Source: Sinorhizobium sp. 8-89
GTDB taxonomy: Bacteria > Pseudomonadota > Alphaproteobacteria > Rhizobiales > Rhizobiaceae
Length of the DNA: 64,000 nucleotides
Reading direction: 5' to 3'
Assembly (NCBI RefSeq): GCF_030124325.1
Contig: NZ_JASKLR010000001.1
Span: forward strand, 646,200 to 710,199
Below the pieces are notes generated by a model. It was given only the letters and a program-made list of their open reading frames with translations. It was not told the origin of the DNA and did no database searches. How positions within the stretch are numbered: the first letter of the stretch is position 1; each line of letters starts with the position of its first letter. Below are positions 25,315 through 34,695 of the stretch, one piece after another. Made by a program: the position numbers and the translations under genes.

Positions 25315-27339
25315 TTATTTCACGCTGTCCTCGTGAAAATGCTCGTAGACGAGTCGGGCGACGGCCTCCGAGATGCCATTGACGGCCATCAGGTCGTTAA
25401 TGCCGGCCCGGGAGACCGCCTTGGCCGTACCGAAATGGGTAAGCAGAGCGCGCTTGCGCGTCGGCCCGATACCCGCGATTTCGTCGAGCGGGTTCTTGAC
25501 CATCTCCTTTTTCCGCCGGGCGCGGTGCGAGCCGATGGCGAAACGGTGTGCTTCGTCGCGCAGTCTCTGAATGAAATAGAGAACCGGATCGCGCGGCGGC
25601 AGCGCAAAGCTTTCGCGCCCCTCGGCGAAAAAGCGCTCGCGGCCGGCGTCGCGATCGACACCCTTGGCGACGCCGATCGCGGTCACGCAATCCTCAACGT
25701 CCAGTTCCTTGAGAATTGCGCGGACCGCGGTCATCTGGCCCTGGCCGCCGTCGATCAGGATGACGTCCGGCCAGGCCGGGAATGCGCCGTCATCGCCTGG
25801 TTCGGCGTTGCGGTCGGGCTTGCCTTCCTCTTTCAGCAGGCGCGAGAAGCGCCGCGTCATGACCTCGCGCATCATGCCGAAGTCATCGCCCGGCGTGATG
25901 TCGGTCGATCTGATGTTGAACTTGCGATACTGGCCTTTGACGAAACCTTCGGGACCGGCGACGACCATGCCGCCGACGGCGTTTGTCCCCATGATGTGCG
26001 AATTGTCGTAGATCTCGATGCGGCGTGGCACCTGTTCCAGCTGGAAAGTCTTGGCAAAACCTTCGAGCAGCCGCGATTGCGACGCGGTCTCGGCAAGCTT
26101 GCGGCCATGGGCCTCGCGCGCATTTGCGAGCGCGTGATCGACGAGATCCTTCTTCTCGCCGCGCTGCGGAACCAGGATCGATACCTTGTAGCCGGATTTC
26201 TCGCTAAGCGCCTGGCCGAGCAGTTCCTGCTCCTCGACGGCCTCGCAGAGCAGGATCTGCCGGGGGCAGGGCTTGTCGTCGTAGAACTGGGCGAGAAAGG
26301 CGCTGAGCACCTCCGACGAAGGAAGCGACGGGTCGGCTTTCGGGAAATAGGCGCGGTTGCCCCAGTTCTGTCCAGTGCGGAAGAAGAAAACCTGGATGCA
26401 GGAAATCCCCCCTTCGTGATGGATCGCGAAGACGTCCGCCTCCTCAACGCCCGCCGGATTGATGCCCTGGTGGCTCTGCACATGGCTGAGCGCCGCCAAG
26501 CGGTCGCGGTAGAGTGCGGCACGCTCGAAATCGAGGTTCTCCGAGGCTTCGCTCATGGCGGCAGCGATTGTTGCCTTCACGGCCTGGCTTTTGCCGGAGA
26601 GAAAGTCCTTTGCCTCACGAACGAGCTCGGCATAGTCGGCATCGCTGATTTCGCCGGTGCAAGGCGCCGAACAGCGCTTGATCTGGTAGAGCAGGCAAGG
26701 GCGTGTGCGCGTCTCGAAGACGCTGTCCGTGCAGGTCCTCAGAAGAAAGGCGCGCTGCAGCGAGTTGATCGTTCGTCCGACGGCGCCGGCCGATGCGAAG
26801 GGGCCGAAGTAATCTCCCTTGCGGCTGCGTGCCCCGCGATGCTTGAAGAGCGCCGGCGCCCTGCTGTCGCCGGTGACGACGATATAGGGAAACGACTTGT
26901 CGTCGCGCAACAGCACGTTGAAGCGCGGACGCAGCCGCTTGATGAGGTTGGCTTCGAGCAGCAGCGCCTCGATCTCGGTCCGTGTCGTCACGAACTCCAT
27001 GTTCGCAGTCTCGCGAACCATCCGCGCGATGCGGTTGGAGTGGCCGCGGCCCTGGGCGTAGTTGCTCACCCGTTTCTTGAGACTGCGGGCCTTGCCGACG
27101 TAGAGCACGTCGCCGGCGTCGTTGAACATGCGGTAGACGCCCGGGCCGTTCGGCAAAAGCTTGACGAAGGCCTGAATGAGGTCCGCGCCCTTGAGGCCCT
27201 GCGTCTCGGCGCGGTTCTCCGCCCAGTCGATCGCTGGCGCCGGCCGCTCACCTTCCGTCACCTCGAGCAGATCGTCGTCTTCATCGGTCTCGCTGCCGTC
27301 GTAAAGGATGCCGCCATTGGTGGGCGTCTGCCCGTTCAT
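25315..27339 (-). CDS. uvrC: excinuclease ABC subunit C
   Basis: Makes both incisions in nucleotide excision repair. 674 residues. An acidic N-terminal extension of about 60 residues precedes the GIY-YIG nuclease ([20 protein letters not shown], then KKRVSNYAQ); the four-Cys [15 protein letters not shown] is present, then the UVR domain ([12 protein letters not shown]) and the RNase H-like nuclease ([28 protein letters not shown]), with HhH motifs at the end ([13 protein letters not shown]). Its ATG overlaps the SDR stop by 4 nt (ATGA). Confidence 0.97.
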   Translation of the reverse strand: MNGQTPTNGGILYDGSETDEDDDLLEVTEGERPAPAIDWAENRAETQGLKGADLIQAFVKLLPNGPGVYRMFNDAGDVLYVGKARSLKKRVSNYAQGRGHSNRIARMVRETANMEFVTTRTEIEALLLEANLIKRLRPRFNVLLRDDKSFPYIVVTGDSRAPALFKHRGARSRKGDYFGPFASAGAVGRTINSLQRAFLLRTCTDSVFETRTRPCLLYQIKRCSAPCTGEISDADYAELVREAKDFLSGKSQAVKATIAAAMSEASENLDFERAALYRDRLAALSHVQSHQGINPAGVEEADVFAIHHEGGISCIQVFFFRTGQNWGNRAYFPKADPSLPSSEVLSAFLAQFYDDKPCPRQILLCEAVEEQELLGQALSEKSGYKVSILVPQRGEKKDLVDHALANAREAHGRKLAETASQSRLLEGFAKTFQLEQVPRRIEIYDNSHIMGTNAVGGMVVAGPEGFVKGQYRKFNIRSTDITPGDDFGMMREVMTRRFSRLLKEEGKPDRNAEPGDDGAFPAWPDVILIDGGQGQMTAVRAILKELDVEDCVTAIGVAKGVDRDAGRERFFAEGRESFALPPRDPVLYFIQRLRDEAHRFAIGSHRARRKKEMVKNPLDEIAGIGPTRKRALLTHFGTAKAVSRAGINDLMAVNGISEAVARLVYEHFHEDSVK

Positions 27340-28100
27340 TCCACTATCTCCCGAATATCCGGCGTCTCCCAGGCAAGATGCTGGCCGCCGTCAAGCGCGA
27401 TCATCTGTCCGGTAACCGACGGCGTGTCGAAAAGGAAGCGGATCGCGCGTCCAAACTCGTCGAGCGCCGGACCGCGCTTGAGGATCAGTGCGTCGACCTG
27501 CGCCTGAAAGTCGCTCTGTTTCTGCCGTTCGTTCGGCAGTGTCGGCCCCGGTCCGATGCCGTTGACGCGAATGTGCGGGGCAAGCGCCTGTGCCATAGTC
27601 TGGGTCGCCGTCCACAGCGCCGACTTGGAAAGCATATAGGAATAAAAGCGCGGATTTGGAGACCAGACGCGCTGGTCTATGACATTGATGATAAGGCCGG
27701 AAACATCGTCCGGACGCTGCCGGGCAAAGTCGCGCGCAAGCAGAGAAGGAGCCTTGACGTGCAGCGCGAAGTGGCGCTCCCAGACCTCTTCGTCGAACGC
27801 ATCCAGACTGTCCTTCTTGAAGACCGAGGCGTTGTTGACGAGCAGGTCGAGCGGACCAAGCAAGGCAGTCGCCTCAGCGATGACCCGGGACGCGGCGGCG
27901 GAATCGGTGAGTTCCGCCTTCAGAGCGACAGCTTTGACCGCATTCGCGGCGAGACTCTTCGCCAGCGCTTCTGCTTCGGCGAATGAGCCGTTCGCATGGA
28001 TGGCGACTGCGAAGCCGTGCGCGGCCAGATCCTCGACTATTGCCTTGCCTATGCGTCGGGCGCCGCCGGTTACGAGCGCCGCCTTGAGTGTTCTCGTCAA
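27336..28100 (-). CDS. SDR family oxidoreductase, pteridine reductase-like
   Basis: 254 residues. Classical short-chain dehydrogenase with an NADPH-type glycine motif carrying arginine ([11 protein letters not shown], residues 11-21), the NNAS motif ([11 protein letters not shown]), catalytic YSYMLSK (Tyr-x3-Lys) and [10 protein letters not shown]. The RRIG cofactor motif is seen in FolM and pteridine reductases, so a pterin reductase is a fair guess; other SDR substrates cannot be excluded. It is the first gene of a block with uvrC. Confidence 0.8.
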   Translation of the reverse strand: MTRTLKAALVTGGARRIGKAIVEDLAAHGFAVAIHANGSFAEAEALAKSLAANAVKAVALKAELTDSAAASRVIAEATALLGPLDLLVNNASVFKKDSLDAFDEEVWERHFALHVKAPSLLARDFARQRPDDVSGLIINVIDQRVWSPNPRFYSYMLSKSALWTATQTMAQALAPHIRVNGIGPGPTLPNERQKQSDFQAQVDALILKRGPALDEFGRAIRFLFDTPSVTGQMIALDGGQHLAWETPDIREIVE

Positions 28101-28460
28101 CTTTTTCCCGTCCCTCGAATCCTGTTCTGGCTGGACGAAGATATAGGCAAGAATGGCCGGCCTGAAACTCTCCCCGTGGAATCATTTCAGAAAAATTAAT
28201 TCAAAGCGGATAAATTGTATTATTTCGAAGTGTCATAGTATAGATTTCGTTAATCTAAAACTATGGTTAACAAATACCCTGTGTCGTGAAGGCAACATCC
28301 AATTTCGGCCGTGTTCGTGCCGCTAAAATTTCACAATTTAGCTCTTGAGATTCCGCATTTTCTGGCCAATTTCCGGTCAACCGGGCGGGTTAATCACAGA
28401 ATGTCTGGTGTTCCGCAGAGATACAATTGCGTCGGAGCATCGGTTGAAAAGGAGAATAGT
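28101..28460 (+). other. A+T-rich leader and regulatory region upstream of the ropB-like gene
   Basis: 360 nt without a gene. The segment 28190-28290 is strikingly A+T-rich for this chromosome. It contains the inverted repeat TAGATT (28241-28246)/AATCTA (28252-28257), GTTAA (28249-28253)/TTAAC (28267-28271), and a weak box pair near 28215-28243 (TTGTAT, then TATAG). This would leave a 5' UTR of about 200 nt. The regulator is not identifiable by eye. Confidence 0.5.
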
Positions 28461-29099
28461 ATGCGTACGCTGACCACCACCCTCATGGCTTCGGCCATGG
28501 CTTTCGTTGCCTTGCAGGCCGCCCACGCCGCAGACGTCGTCGACGAAGTACCGGCTGCTCCGGCCGCCGAATACACCGAACCGGCGACCAAGGACTGGTC
28601 GGGCGCCTATGTCGGCGGCACGGCCGACTGGCACCATGGCGAGGCTGACGCCACGGGCAGCAACACCTCCGCTGGTTTCGGCGGCGGTCTTTACGGCGGT
28701 TACAACGTGCAGAGCGGCCAGATCGTATACGGCGGTGAAGCCGATATCGGCTATGCCGGCAACGATTCTCACTCCAGCGGCCGTCGCGTCGAGCAGGGTG
28801 TCAACGGCTCGATCCGTGGCCGTGTGGGCGTCGATGTGAACCCGGTTCTCCTCTATGGTACGGCCGGTCTCGCCGTCGGCAAGGCCAAGCTTTCGACCCC
28901 GGACGGTTCCGACAAGAATACGATGGTTGGCTGGACGGCCGGTGCCGGCGCGGAAACCTTTGTCACTGACAACATCACCGCGCGCGTTGAATATCGTTAC
29001 ACCGACTTTGCCTCCAAGGACTTTAATGTTGGCGGCAGCACCGTTACGTCTGGTTATGACGAGCACAGCGTCCGCGTTGGTATGGGCGTCAAGTTCTGA
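28461..29099 (+). CDS. ropB: outer-membrane beta-barrel protein, RopB/AopB type
   Basis: 212 residues from ATG 28461, preceded by AAAAGGAG. Signal peptide with cleavage near HAA-DV, then an acidic Pro/Ala-rich spacer (VVDEVPAAPAAEYTEP) and an eight-stranded-type barrel of the OmpA/Omp25 class: WSGAYVGGTADWHHG, GGGLYGGYNVQSGQIVYGGE, RGRVGVDVNPVLLYGTAGLA, NITARVEYRYTDF, and a terminal aromatic Phe (VRVGMGVKF). Rhizobial RopB and Agrobacterium AopB share this layout and respond to acid or envelope signals through ChvI; control of this copy is inferred. A strong terminator follows. Confidence 0.85.
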   Translation: MRTLTTTLMASAMAFVALQAAHAADVVDEVPAAPAAEYTEPATKDWSGAYVGGTADWHHGEADATGSNTSAGFGGGLYGGYNVQSGQIVYGGEADIGYAGNDSHSSGRRVEQGVNGSIRGRVGVDVNPVLLYGTAGLAVGKAKLSTPDGSDKNTMVGWTAGAGAETFVTDNITARVEYRYTDFASKDFNVGGSTVTSGYDEHSVRVGMGVKF

Positions 29100-29120
29100 T
29101 CGGCTGACATAGCATCAGCG

Positions 29121-29149
29121 AAAAGGCCGGGGTGACCCGGCCTTTTTTT
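29121..29149. terminator. bidirectional terminator ropB / GST
   Basis: AAAAGGCCGGG (29121-29131) and CCCGGCCTTTT (29136-29146) form a perfect 11-bp stem with a 4-nt loop, with T-runs in either direction. It separates the plus-strand porin gene from the convergent minus-strand GST gene ending at 29148. Confidence 0.9.
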
Positions 29150-29738
29150 ATGCCTTGAAATTGGAATAATCCGGAAAGTGCTTCTCGAACTTCGCCGGCC
29201 AATTCTTGAGCTTCGGCCGCCCTCGCTGCCACTCGCCGGCGAAACGCAATTCGATGTAGCGCAACAGGGCTGCCAGCGCGAAATGTCCCGCATTGAGCTT
29301 GCCGCCGGTCTTGGGCAGGTTGGCGTTCAAGTAATCCAGCCCACGCTCGACCTTTTCCCATTGCCGATCGATCCAGGGTTGATGCACCTTCTCCGGCGGG
29401 TGAAAGCGCTTCTCGTAGACGATCGCCAGCAGGCTGTCGCAAACACCGTCGCAAAGCGCCTCGAAGATTTCCACTTCGGTACGTTTGCCCGCGTTTTTCG
29501 GATAGAGCTTGCCCTTGGTTTCGCGGTCGAGGAAATGCATGATTGCCCGGCTGTCGTAGATCGCCTTGCCGTCCGCAGTAATCAGGGTCGGAATCTTGCC
29601 GAGCGGATTGTTGCCGATCAATTCCGGTGGGTTGGCGTTCGTGTCCGTCAACACGCTTTCTGCGTCGAGGCCGAGATGATGCGCGGCCATGCGGACCTTG
29701 TTCGAGTAGGGGGAGGCAGGCGAATAGAGTATCTTCAT
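29148..29738 (-). CDS. glutathione S-transferase family protein
   Basis: 196 residues from ATG 29738 (MKILYSPASPYSNKVRMAA). N-terminal thioredoxin-like domain with the Ser-Pro/Tyr-Ser active-site region, the cis-proline segment LGKIPTLI and DSRAIMHFLD that binds the glutathione gamma-glutamyl end; C-terminal helical domain from about residue 90. The substrate is unknown. It follows the RNase T2 gene by 17 nt, so it is probably in the same transcript. Confidence 0.88.
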   Translation of the reverse strand: MKILYSPASPYSNKVRMAAHHLGLDAESVLTDTNANPPELIGNNPLGKIPTLITADGKAIYDSRAIMHFLDRETKGKLYPKNAGKRTEVEIFEALCDGVCDSLLAIVYEKRFHPPEKVHQPWIDRQWEKVERGLDYLNANLPKTGGKLNAGHFALAALLRYIELRFAGEWQRGRPKLKNWPAKFEKHFPDYSNFKA

Positions 29739-29755
29739 TCGACATCTTTCCGTTG

Positions 29756-30460
29756 TCATGGGGCAGGGGGAAGGGAAACCGCGCCCCTTCTGCAGGCTTG
29801 GCGATCCACTTCGGGGCACGCCATGAAATTCAGCGTCTTGTCGAAGCAGATTCGGATTTCTTCGAGAAGCCTGGCTTCGCAGGTAACAGCGATCATCTCT
29901 GGCGTCATGCCGGGATTTTTCCCGATCAGCGCCGCTTCGATCGTTGATACCGGGAGATCTCGCGATCCTTCCGTCGATGCAAGTTCCGGCGGGATCGTGA
30001 GCCGTTCGCGCGCGGCGCGCGCCACAGCGAAATAGTCTGCCTGGCTGAGGCCCGAGCAGGTGCCGTGCTTGCGCCACTGATGGCCAATCAGTCCCATTGA
30101 GGGAATGAGGTCTAGATATTGCCGGCCGAGCGATTCCGGTACGCGGTCCGATTGCCGGGTCGGGCAATATTCCGGATAGCCCTTCTCATTCTGTGGCCAG
30201 AGCCCGTGCACGATGAGGCCGCGACGACTGCCGGCCTCGCATTGATCAGATTTTCCGGACGGATCGTTGCTGCCGCACCAGGTGGGCGACCAGGACAGGG
30301 AAAGGACGTAAAAGTCGAAGCCTCTGCCGACGGGAACCGGAGCTGCCGCAACAGTCTTCGTCCCGCCGGTTCCGGAGTTCGGGGCGGCTTTCTCTGCACC
30401 TTCATCGCTGCAGGCGGCGATCGTCAGAACGCCGACGAGCGCCGACAGCAGCCTTTTCAC
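29756..30460 (-). CDS. ribonuclease T2 family protein, predicted lipoprotein
   Basis: 234 residues from GTG 30460 (the longer open frame is not protein-like). Signal with lipobox TIAAC at Cys17, then a low-complexity linker and the RNase T2 fold: YVLSLSWSPTWC, first catalytic segment HGLWPQ (His85), second segment HQWRKHGTC (127-135). In the best-known members the second segment reads His-Glu-Trp; here the Glu position is Gln. Cysteines for disulfides are present, consistent with periplasmic location. It lies 5 nt after the small secreted protein gene. Confidence 0.85.
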   Translation of the reverse strand: MKRLLSALVGVLTIAACSDEGAEKAAPNSGTGGTKTVAAAPVPVGRGFDFYVLSLSWSPTWCGSNDPSGKSDQCEAGSRRGLIVHGLWPQNEKGYPEYCPTRQSDRVPESLGRQYLDLIPSMGLIGHQWRKHGTCSGLSQADYFAVARAARERLTIPPELASTEGSRDLPVSTIEAALIGKNPGMTPEMIAVTCEARLLEEIRICFDKTLNFMACPEVDRQACRRGAVSLPPAP

Positions 30461-30465
30461 CGCTC

Positions 30466-30897
30466 TCAACGAAGCGAAGCGCAGTGGGCGCCGTAGACAT
30501 ACCAGGGATCGAGGCCGCCGACGCAGAACTCGATACTCCTGCCGACACCGGCAAAGCCCCACGGCCGCTCGATCAGATACCAGAGGGGACGCCGTACGCC
30601 ATCGGTCATCACGGCAGTCGCATAGCAATATTCACGCTCGACGAGGTGCGTGTAGTCACGCGGCTCGAAGCGATTTTGGCCCATGTCGCGAATCTCGGCG
30701 ATGGCGAGATTGGCATGAAGGTAGTTCGCGGCCTTGTAGTCGAAGCGTCGGGTAATGAAACCCAAAACTGAGGCGTTGCTGCAGGCGCCGGTAGCATAGG
30801 CTGCATGGGGTGCAGGCTCCCCGATATAGTCGGCGGCGGCAGCAGCGGTGGTGAGGGAAAGCGAGAGCAGAAGCGATGCGGCAAGCGTACGAGTCAT
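30466..30897 (-). CDS. small secreted cysteine-containing protein
   Basis: 143 residues, family not recognised. Start chosen at the second ATG (30897, MTRTLAASLLL), which has GGGAG six nt upstream; the first ATG at 30903 is too close. Signal peptide ends near AAA-AD. The mature protein has four cysteines (ACSNAS, REYCYAT, EFCVGG, AHCASLR), suggesting two disulfides, and aromatic-rich segments. It is immediately upstream of the RNase T2 gene, so a helper or paired role is plausible but unproven. Confidence 0.8.
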   Translation of the reverse strand: MTRTLAASLLLSLSLTTAAAAADYIGEPAPHAAYATGACSNASVLGFITRRFDYKAANYLHANLAIAEIRDMGQNRFEPRDYTHLVEREYCYATAVMTDGVRRPLWYLIERPWGFAGVGRSIEFCVGGLDPWYVYGAHCASLR

Positions 30898-30948
30898 GGC
30901 CATCTCCCTGAATCCTTTCAGGAGATTGACGCCTTCGCCATGGATCCG

Positions 30949-31818
30949 TCAAGGCCCCGGGTTGAGAGACGCTTCGCCGCGCAGCCAGAAGCAGCGGGCC
31001 GACGCGAAGCGATCCTGAGCCAGATGTGTTTTCAGAAAGGGCAGCAGGACATCGAGTTCACTCTTCAACGTGAAGGGCGGGTTGACGATGACCAGACCCG
31101 ACCCCGTAAGCCCCGTGGTGTCGCGATCGCTGCGTACCGCGAGCTCCACGCAGAGCATTTTCGGAATCTCCAGCGCTTTCAACGCCGCGTGGAAATCCTT
31201 TATCGGTGCGCCTTTCTTCAGAGGATACCAGAGGCAGAAGATGCCGCTGGCGAAGCGGCGGTAGCCTTTCGCGAGTCCCTCGGCAAGCCGCTCGTATTCG
31301 GCCTCCATCTCGAACGGAGGATCGACGAGAATGAGGCCGCGCTTTTCCTTCGGTGGCAGGTGAGCGCCAAGCGCCAGCCAGCCGTCGAGCTTCGTGATGC
31401 GGCTCTGGAAGTCGCCATCGAACAGGCGGTGCAGCGTCTCGTAGTCGTCCGGATGCAGTTCCATCGCCGAAAGCCGGTCCTGAGGGCGGAACAGCATGCG
31501 GACGAGCTTCGGTGACCCGGGATAGTAAGTGAGGCCGCCGCCGGGATTGAGATCGCGAACGGCCGCGAGATAGGGTTCAAGGATTGCGGCGATCGGAGCA
31601 GGGAGTTCCGCGTCGAGCAATCGGCCGATGCCGTCCCGCCATTCTCCAGTCTTCTGCGCCTCTTCGCTCGAAAGGTCATAGAGCCCAATGCCCGCATGCG
31701 TGTCGAGCACCCGGAAGGCCTTGTCCTTTTGCTTGAGATACGTGACGAGCCGCGCCAGCACCGCATGTTTCAGGACGTCGGCGAAATTGCCTGCGTGATA
31801 GATGTGCCGGTAGTTCAT
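30949..31818 (-). CDS. rlmJ: 23S rRNA (adenine(2030)-N6)-methyltransferase RlmJ
   Basis: Methylates A2030 of 23S rRNA with SAM. 289 residues. Family start MNYRHIYHAGNFADVLKH, SAM-binding FRVLDTHAGIGLYDL, YPGSPKLVRMLFRPQDRL, and the catalytic DPPF motif (ILVDPPFEME, about residue 165). It is divergent from the molybdoenzyme gene with an 86-nt gap. Confidence 0.94.
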   Translation of the reverse strand: MNYRHIYHAGNFADVLKHAVLARLVTYLKQKDKAFRVLDTHAGIGLYDLSSEEAQKTGEWRDGIGRLLDAELPAPIAAILEPYLAAVRDLNPGGGLTYYPGSPKLVRMLFRPQDRLSAMELHPDDYETLHRLFDGDFQSRITKLDGWLALGAHLPPKEKRGLILVDPPFEMEAEYERLAEGLAKGYRRFASGIFCLWYPLKKGAPIKDFHAALKALEIPKMLCVELAVRSDRDTTGLTGSGLVIVNPPFTLKSELDVLLPFLKTHLAQDRFASARCFWLRGEASLNPGP

Positions 31819-31904
31819 GAGCGCCGCCGATGGCTATGATCAATTGTTTCGATGGATGGCGAATGGGGCTTTTTGCCCTCTAGCGGATGCCATATAGAAA
31901 AGCC

Positions 31905-34019
31905 ATGAACGTTGCGACCCCCATCAAAGCAGAAAAATCGATCGGCTATTCGGTCTGTCCGCACGATTGTCCATCAGCCTGTGCGCTTGAAATCGACCTG
32001 ACGGCCGAAGGCCAGATCGGCCGCCTTCGCGGCGCGGCTGGAAACAGCTACACCGCCGGCGTCATCTGCGCGAAGGTCGCGCGCTACGCCGAGCGCATCT
32101 ACCACCCCGGCCGGCTGATGGTGCCGCAGCGCCGCACCGGCGCCAAGGGCGACGGGAGCTGGCAGGAGATTTCCTGGGAAGCGGCGCTCGATGAGATCGC
32201 CGATCAGTTCGTCAAGGCCGAGCAGAAGCACGGTCCCGAGGCGATCTGGCCCTATTTCTACGCAGGCACGATGGGACAGGTCCAGCGCGACTCCATCGAG
32301 CGGCTGCGCCATGCTAAGCGCTATTCCGGCTTCTTCGGCTCGATCTGTACGAACATGGCCTGGACCGGCTTCACGATGGCGACCGGAGTCTTGCGCGGCC
32401 CCGACCCGCGCGAGATGGCAAAGGCCGACTGCGTCGTGATCTGGGGCACCAATGCGGTCGCGACGCAGGTCAACGTCATGACCCATGCGGTCAAGGCGCG
32501 CAAGGACCGCGGCGCCAAGATCGTCGTCATCGACGTCTACGAGAACCCGACCGTCAAGCAAGCCGATATGGGGCTCGTGCTGAAACCGGGCACGGATGCC
32601 GCGCTCGCCTGCGCGGTTATGCACATCGCCTTCCGTGACGGCTATGCCGATCGCGCCTACATGGCGAAGTTCGCTGACGATCCCGCGGGCCTCGAAGCGC
32701 ATCTCAAGACACGTGGCCCGGACTGGGCTTCGGCCATCACCGGCCTGCCGGTGGAGGAAATCGAAGCCTTCGCCAAGCTCGTGGGGACGACGCCCAAGAC
32801 CTATTTCCGTCTGGGCTACGGCTTCACCCGCCAGCGCAACGGCTCCGTCGCCATCCATGCGGCGGCTTCGGTCGCCACCGTGCTCGGGTCCTGGAAGCAT
32901 GAAGGCGGCGGCGCGTTCCATTCGAACAACGACATCTTCAAGCTGGACAAGCGCGAACTCCTCGGTTCCGCGTTCCACGATCCCGACGTGCGGATGCTCG
33001 ACCAGTCGCAGATCGGCCGTGTGCTGATCGGCGATGCCGAGGCGCTGCGTCGTCGCGGGCCCGTGACCGCGCTTCTCATCCAGAACACCAACCCCGTCAA
33101 CGTCGCGCCCGAGCAGCGGCTGGTGAAGCAGGGCTTCCTGCGCAATGACCTCTTCGTTGCCGTGCATGAGCAGTTCATGACCGACACCGCGCGGCTCGCG
33201 GACATCGTGCTGCCCGCCACCATGTTCCTGGAGCACGACGATCTTTATCGCGGTGGGGGTCACCAGCATATTCTGATCGGACCGAAGGTCGTCGAACCGC
33301 CGCCGACAGTGCGCACCAATCTCTTCGTCATCGAGGAGCTGGCAAAGCGCCTCGGCGTTTCCGACCGCCCAGGCTTTGGGCTCACCGAACGGCAGCATAT
33401 CGATCAACTGCTGTCCAATTACGGCATCGGTTACGAGCGGATGAAAGAGGAGAGGTGGCTGGATTGCCAGCCGGCTTTCGAGGAGGCGCATTTTCTCAAC
33501 GGCTTCAGCCATCCGGACGGCAAGTTCCGTTTCAAGGCCGATTGGACCGGCACGCCGGCGCCCAACCGGCCACCGAAATCGATGGGGCCGCAAGGCCCGC
33601 ACGGCAGGCTGCCGGAATTTCCTGATCATGTCGATGTGATCGAAGTGGCCGACGAACGCCATCCATACAGACTGGCGACGTCGCCGGCGCGGTCGTTCCT
33701 GAACTCGACGTTCGCCGAAACGTCGTCGTCCATTCAGAAGGAGGGGCGGCCGGAAGTCATGATCCACGCGGAAGACGCAGCCGCGCTCGGCATTGCCGAC
33801 GGCGACGTCGTCAGGCTCGGCAATGATCGCGGCGAGATCCGGTTGCACGCCAGGATCGGCGGCGGGGCACGCCGTGGTGTCGTCATCGCCGAAGGGCTTT
33901 GGCCGAACGGAGCCCATCTGGACGGCGAGGGGATCAATGTCCTGACCGGCGCCGATGCAGTCGCGCCCTACGGCGGCGCAGCCTTCCACGACAATCGGGT
34001 CTGGGTGCGTCGGGCCTGA
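31905..34019 (+). CDS. molybdopterin oxidoreductase, DMSO reductase superfamily
   Basis: About 704 residues from ATG 31905 (MNVATPIKAEKS); an in-frame ATG at 31887 would add six residues. N-terminal Fe-S motif CPHDCPSAC with a fourth Cys in GVICAKV suggests a [4Fe-4S] cluster. FFGSICTNMAWTG is the probable molybdenum region, with molybdopterin-binding blocks near CVVIWGTN, KIVVIDVYENPT, NTNPVNVAPEQ and the C-terminal GDVVRLGNDRGEIRL domain. There is no signal peptide, so it is cytoplasmic. No iron-sulfur or membrane subunit gene is adjacent; substrate unknown. The closest grouping is a formate-dehydrogenase-like or MopB_3 type. Confidence 0.85.
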   Translation: MNVATPIKAEKSIGYSVCPHDCPSACALEIDLTAEGQIGRLRGAAGNSYTAGVICAKVARYAERIYHPGRLMVPQRRTGAKGDGSWQEISWEAALDEIADQFVKAEQKHGPEAIWPYFYAGTMGQVQRDSIERLRHAKRYSGFFGSICTNMAWTGFTMATGVLRGPDPREMAKADCVVIWGTNAVATQVNVMTHAVKARKDRGAKIVVIDVYENPTVKQADMGLVLKPGTDAALACAVMHIAFRDGYADRAYMAKFADDPAGLEAHLKTRGPDWASAITGLPVEEIEAFAKLVGTTPKTYFRLGYGFTRQRNGSVAIHAAASVATVLGSWKHEGGGAFHSNNDIFKLDKRELLGSAFHDPDVRMLDQSQIGRVLIGDAEALRRRGPVTALLIQNTNPVNVAPEQRLVKQGFLRNDLFVAVHEQFMTDTARLADIVLPATMFLEHDDLYRGGGHQHILIGPKVVEPPPTVRTNLFVIEELAKRLGVSDRPGFGLTERQHIDQLLSNYGIGYERMKEERWLDCQPAFEEAHFLNGFSHPDGKFRFKADWTGTPAPNRPPKSMGPQGPHGRLPEFPDHVDVIEVADERHPYRLATSPARSFLNSTFAETSSSIQKEGRPEVMIHAEDAAALGIADGDVVRLGNDRGEIRLHARIGGGARRGVVIAEGLWPNGAHLDGEGINVLTGADAVAPYGGAAFHDNRVWVRRA

Positions 34020-34086
34020 AGATTGGTCGAGCGGCTACGGCTCGTCAGATTCTGCAACCGAATTCCTCGTCCAACAAGGATCTCTC

Positions 34087-34683
34087 ATGGCGAAGCATGC
34101 CGACCCGCGCGTCCGGATCATCGATCGCAAGGCCCTCTGGAAAGGCTTCATCAGCCTCGAAGAAGTCACGCTTGAACAGGAAATGTCCAACGGTCAAACA
34201 GCCCGGCTGGTCCGCGAGATCCATGATCATGGTCGCGCCGCAACGATCCTGCTCTTCGATCCGGAACGGCAGCTGGTCGTCCTTGTCCGTCAGCTTCGCA
34301 TTCCGGTATTCCTGCAGGGCGAGCCGGGATATTTGATCGAAGCGCCGGCCGGCCTCCTCGACGGCGAGCAGCCGGTAGTGGCGATCTGCCGCGAAGCGAT
34401 GGAAGAGACCGGCTACCGCATCGAAAGCGCCACCCATCTCTTCGACGCCTATATGAGCCCCGGCTCACTGACGGAACGAACGAGCTTTTTCGTCGGACTT
34501 ATCGACGCGTCGAAGAAAGTGGCCGCAGGCGGCGGGCTGGTCCACGAGGGCGAAGACATCGAAGTTCTCGAAATTGCCTTCGAGGACGCGGTGGCAATGA
34601 TCGGCACAGGCGAGATCTGCGACGCGAAAACCATCATGCTGCTGCAATGGGCGATGCTCAACCGAGCTTCTATTTCACGATAG
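34087..34683 (+). CDS. NUDIX hydrolase, NudK / ADP-sugar pyrophosphatase type
   Basis: 198 residues from ATG 34087. The Nudix box is APAGLLDGEQPVVAICREAMEETGY (about residues 87-111), with the G-x5-E-x7-R-E-x2-E-E-x-G pattern recognisable. YMSPGSLTERTSFFVG after it is the ADP-ribose/GDP-mannose pyrophosphatase-like region. Substrate is an inferred nucleotide sugar. Gap of 67 nt after the molybdoenzyme; convergent with purN. Confidence 0.88.
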   Translation: MAKHADPRVRIIDRKALWKGFISLEEVTLEQEMSNGQTARLVREIHDHGRAATILLFDPERQLVVLVRQLRIPVFLQGEPGYLIEAPAGLLDGEQPVVAICREAMEETGYRIESATHLFDAYMSPGSLTERTSFFVGLIDASKKVAAGGGLVHEGEDIEVLEIAFEDAVAMIGTGEICDAKTIMLLQWAMLNRASISR

Positions 34684-34695
34684 ATTATCGTTTTC

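Noticed and set aside
25162-27507. 781-codon open frame on the plus strand
   Set aside because: Antisense to uvrC, which is a clear homologue over its full length.
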